This document shows, piece by piece, positions 5,436 through 5,747 of a stretch of 5,747 bases of DNA. The stretch is from an uncultured Sutterella sp. (GTDB lineage: Bacteria > Pseudomonadota > Gammaproteobacteria > Burkholderiales > Burkholderiaceae_F), in NCBI GenBank assembly GCA_900554675.1, contig USIM01000062.1, forward strand, positions 1 to 5,747, read 5' to 3'. The number at the start of each line of letters is the position of its first letter. Within the stretch, counting starts at the first letter, position 1. The notes beneath the pieces were generated by a model. That model saw only the letters and a list, made by a program, of their open reading frames with translations, was not told the origin of the DNA and did no database searches. Position numbers and translations under genes: made by a program.

Positions 5436-5747
5436 TTAAGGTAATTTTTCGTAGTCTTCAACACTGACGGGTTCAAGCCACTCAATGGATAAGTGAACGA
5501 ACCAACTGTCTTTGGCAGCTCCATGCCAATGTTTGACGCCTGTCGGAATCACGACAACATCGCCTTCTTTCAAGGCTTGAGCGGGCTTGCCCCACTCTTG
5601 GTACCAACCACGGCCCGCCGTACAGAGCAAGATTTGACCACCACCCTTTGTTGCTTTATGAGCGTGCCAATTATTGCGACACCCAGGCTCGAAAGTCACA
5701 TTACCAATGACAACGCCCTGCGTTGATAACATATTAAGGTAACTGTT
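5436..5747 (-). CDS. Small cupin-domain metalloprotein, 5' end beyond window
   Basis: A single-domain beta-barrel cupin. The visible frame runs from the window edge (NSYLN-MLSTQG...) to TAA at 5436-5438. Counting from the in-frame ATG at 5732, cupin motif 1 is VTFEPGCRNNWHAHKATKGGGQILLC, with H23, H25 and Q33. Motif 2 is GDVVVIPTGVKHWHGAA, with H68 or H70. The His-His-Gln-His set is that of the Mn-dependent (R)-hydroxynitrile-lyase-like cupins (often annotated mandelonitrile lyase or quercetinase-like), with about four extra residues between H25 and Q33. Homologues have residues similar to YLNML inside the protein rather than at the start, so the true start probably lies past base 5747 and the ATG at 5732 is internal. 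No enzymatic activity can be assigned. The gene ends at its own strong terminator. Confidence 0.85.
   Translation of the reverse strand, partial: NSYLNMLSTQGVVIGNVTFEPGCRNNWHAHKATKGGGQILLCTAGRGWYQEWGKPAQALKEGDVVVIPTGVKHWHGAAKDSWFVHLSIEWLEPVSVEDYEKLP

Overview
The window looks like ordinary chromosomal DNA of a Gram-negative proteobacterium that carries an inserted IscB (HEARO-type) element. The YhhQ-like and YdiK-like proteins closely resemble enterobacterial families. Base composition is moderate, and the cupin resembles those common in gut bacteria. A Burkholderiales/Sutterellaceae-type gut organism is a guess. No rRNA, tRNA or CRISPR array is visible.

Layout. The left edge holds the 5' part of a minus-strand yhhQ-type queuosine-precursor transporter. 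It diverges across about 150 bp from a plus-strand AI-2E/YdiK-family membrane protein, which ends at a strong, probably bidirectional hairpin terminator (1850-1880). Everything to the right is on the minus strand. Reading from the right edge leftward there is: a cupin protein whose 5' end lies outside the window; its terminator; a short promoter region; an omega-RNA and an intact IscB nuclease inside an IS200/IS605-like element with matching end hairpins; a WYL-domain transcription regulator; and a calcineurin-like metallophosphoesterase interrupted by one frameshift.

How the parts fit. The regulator and phosphoesterase are 12 bp apart and form one operon. The IscB element sits exactly in the leader of that operon. 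A plausible promoter and a GAGAGGA Shine-Dalgarno lie beyond the far end of the element, while the regulator's ATG lies just 7 bp past the iscB stop. The element thus appears to have separated the operon's promoter and ribosome binding site from its first start codon by about 1.5 kb, and to have captured that promoter. The predicted transcription start lies about 17 nt outside the element's left end, close to the length of an IscB guide. The host promoter could therefore make an omega-RNA whose guide is the host 5' UTR, directed at the empty insertion site. That arrangement is the main discovery candidate here; the nuclease family itself is known. The frameshift in the downstream phosphoesterase may reflect decay after the insertion or a sequence error.
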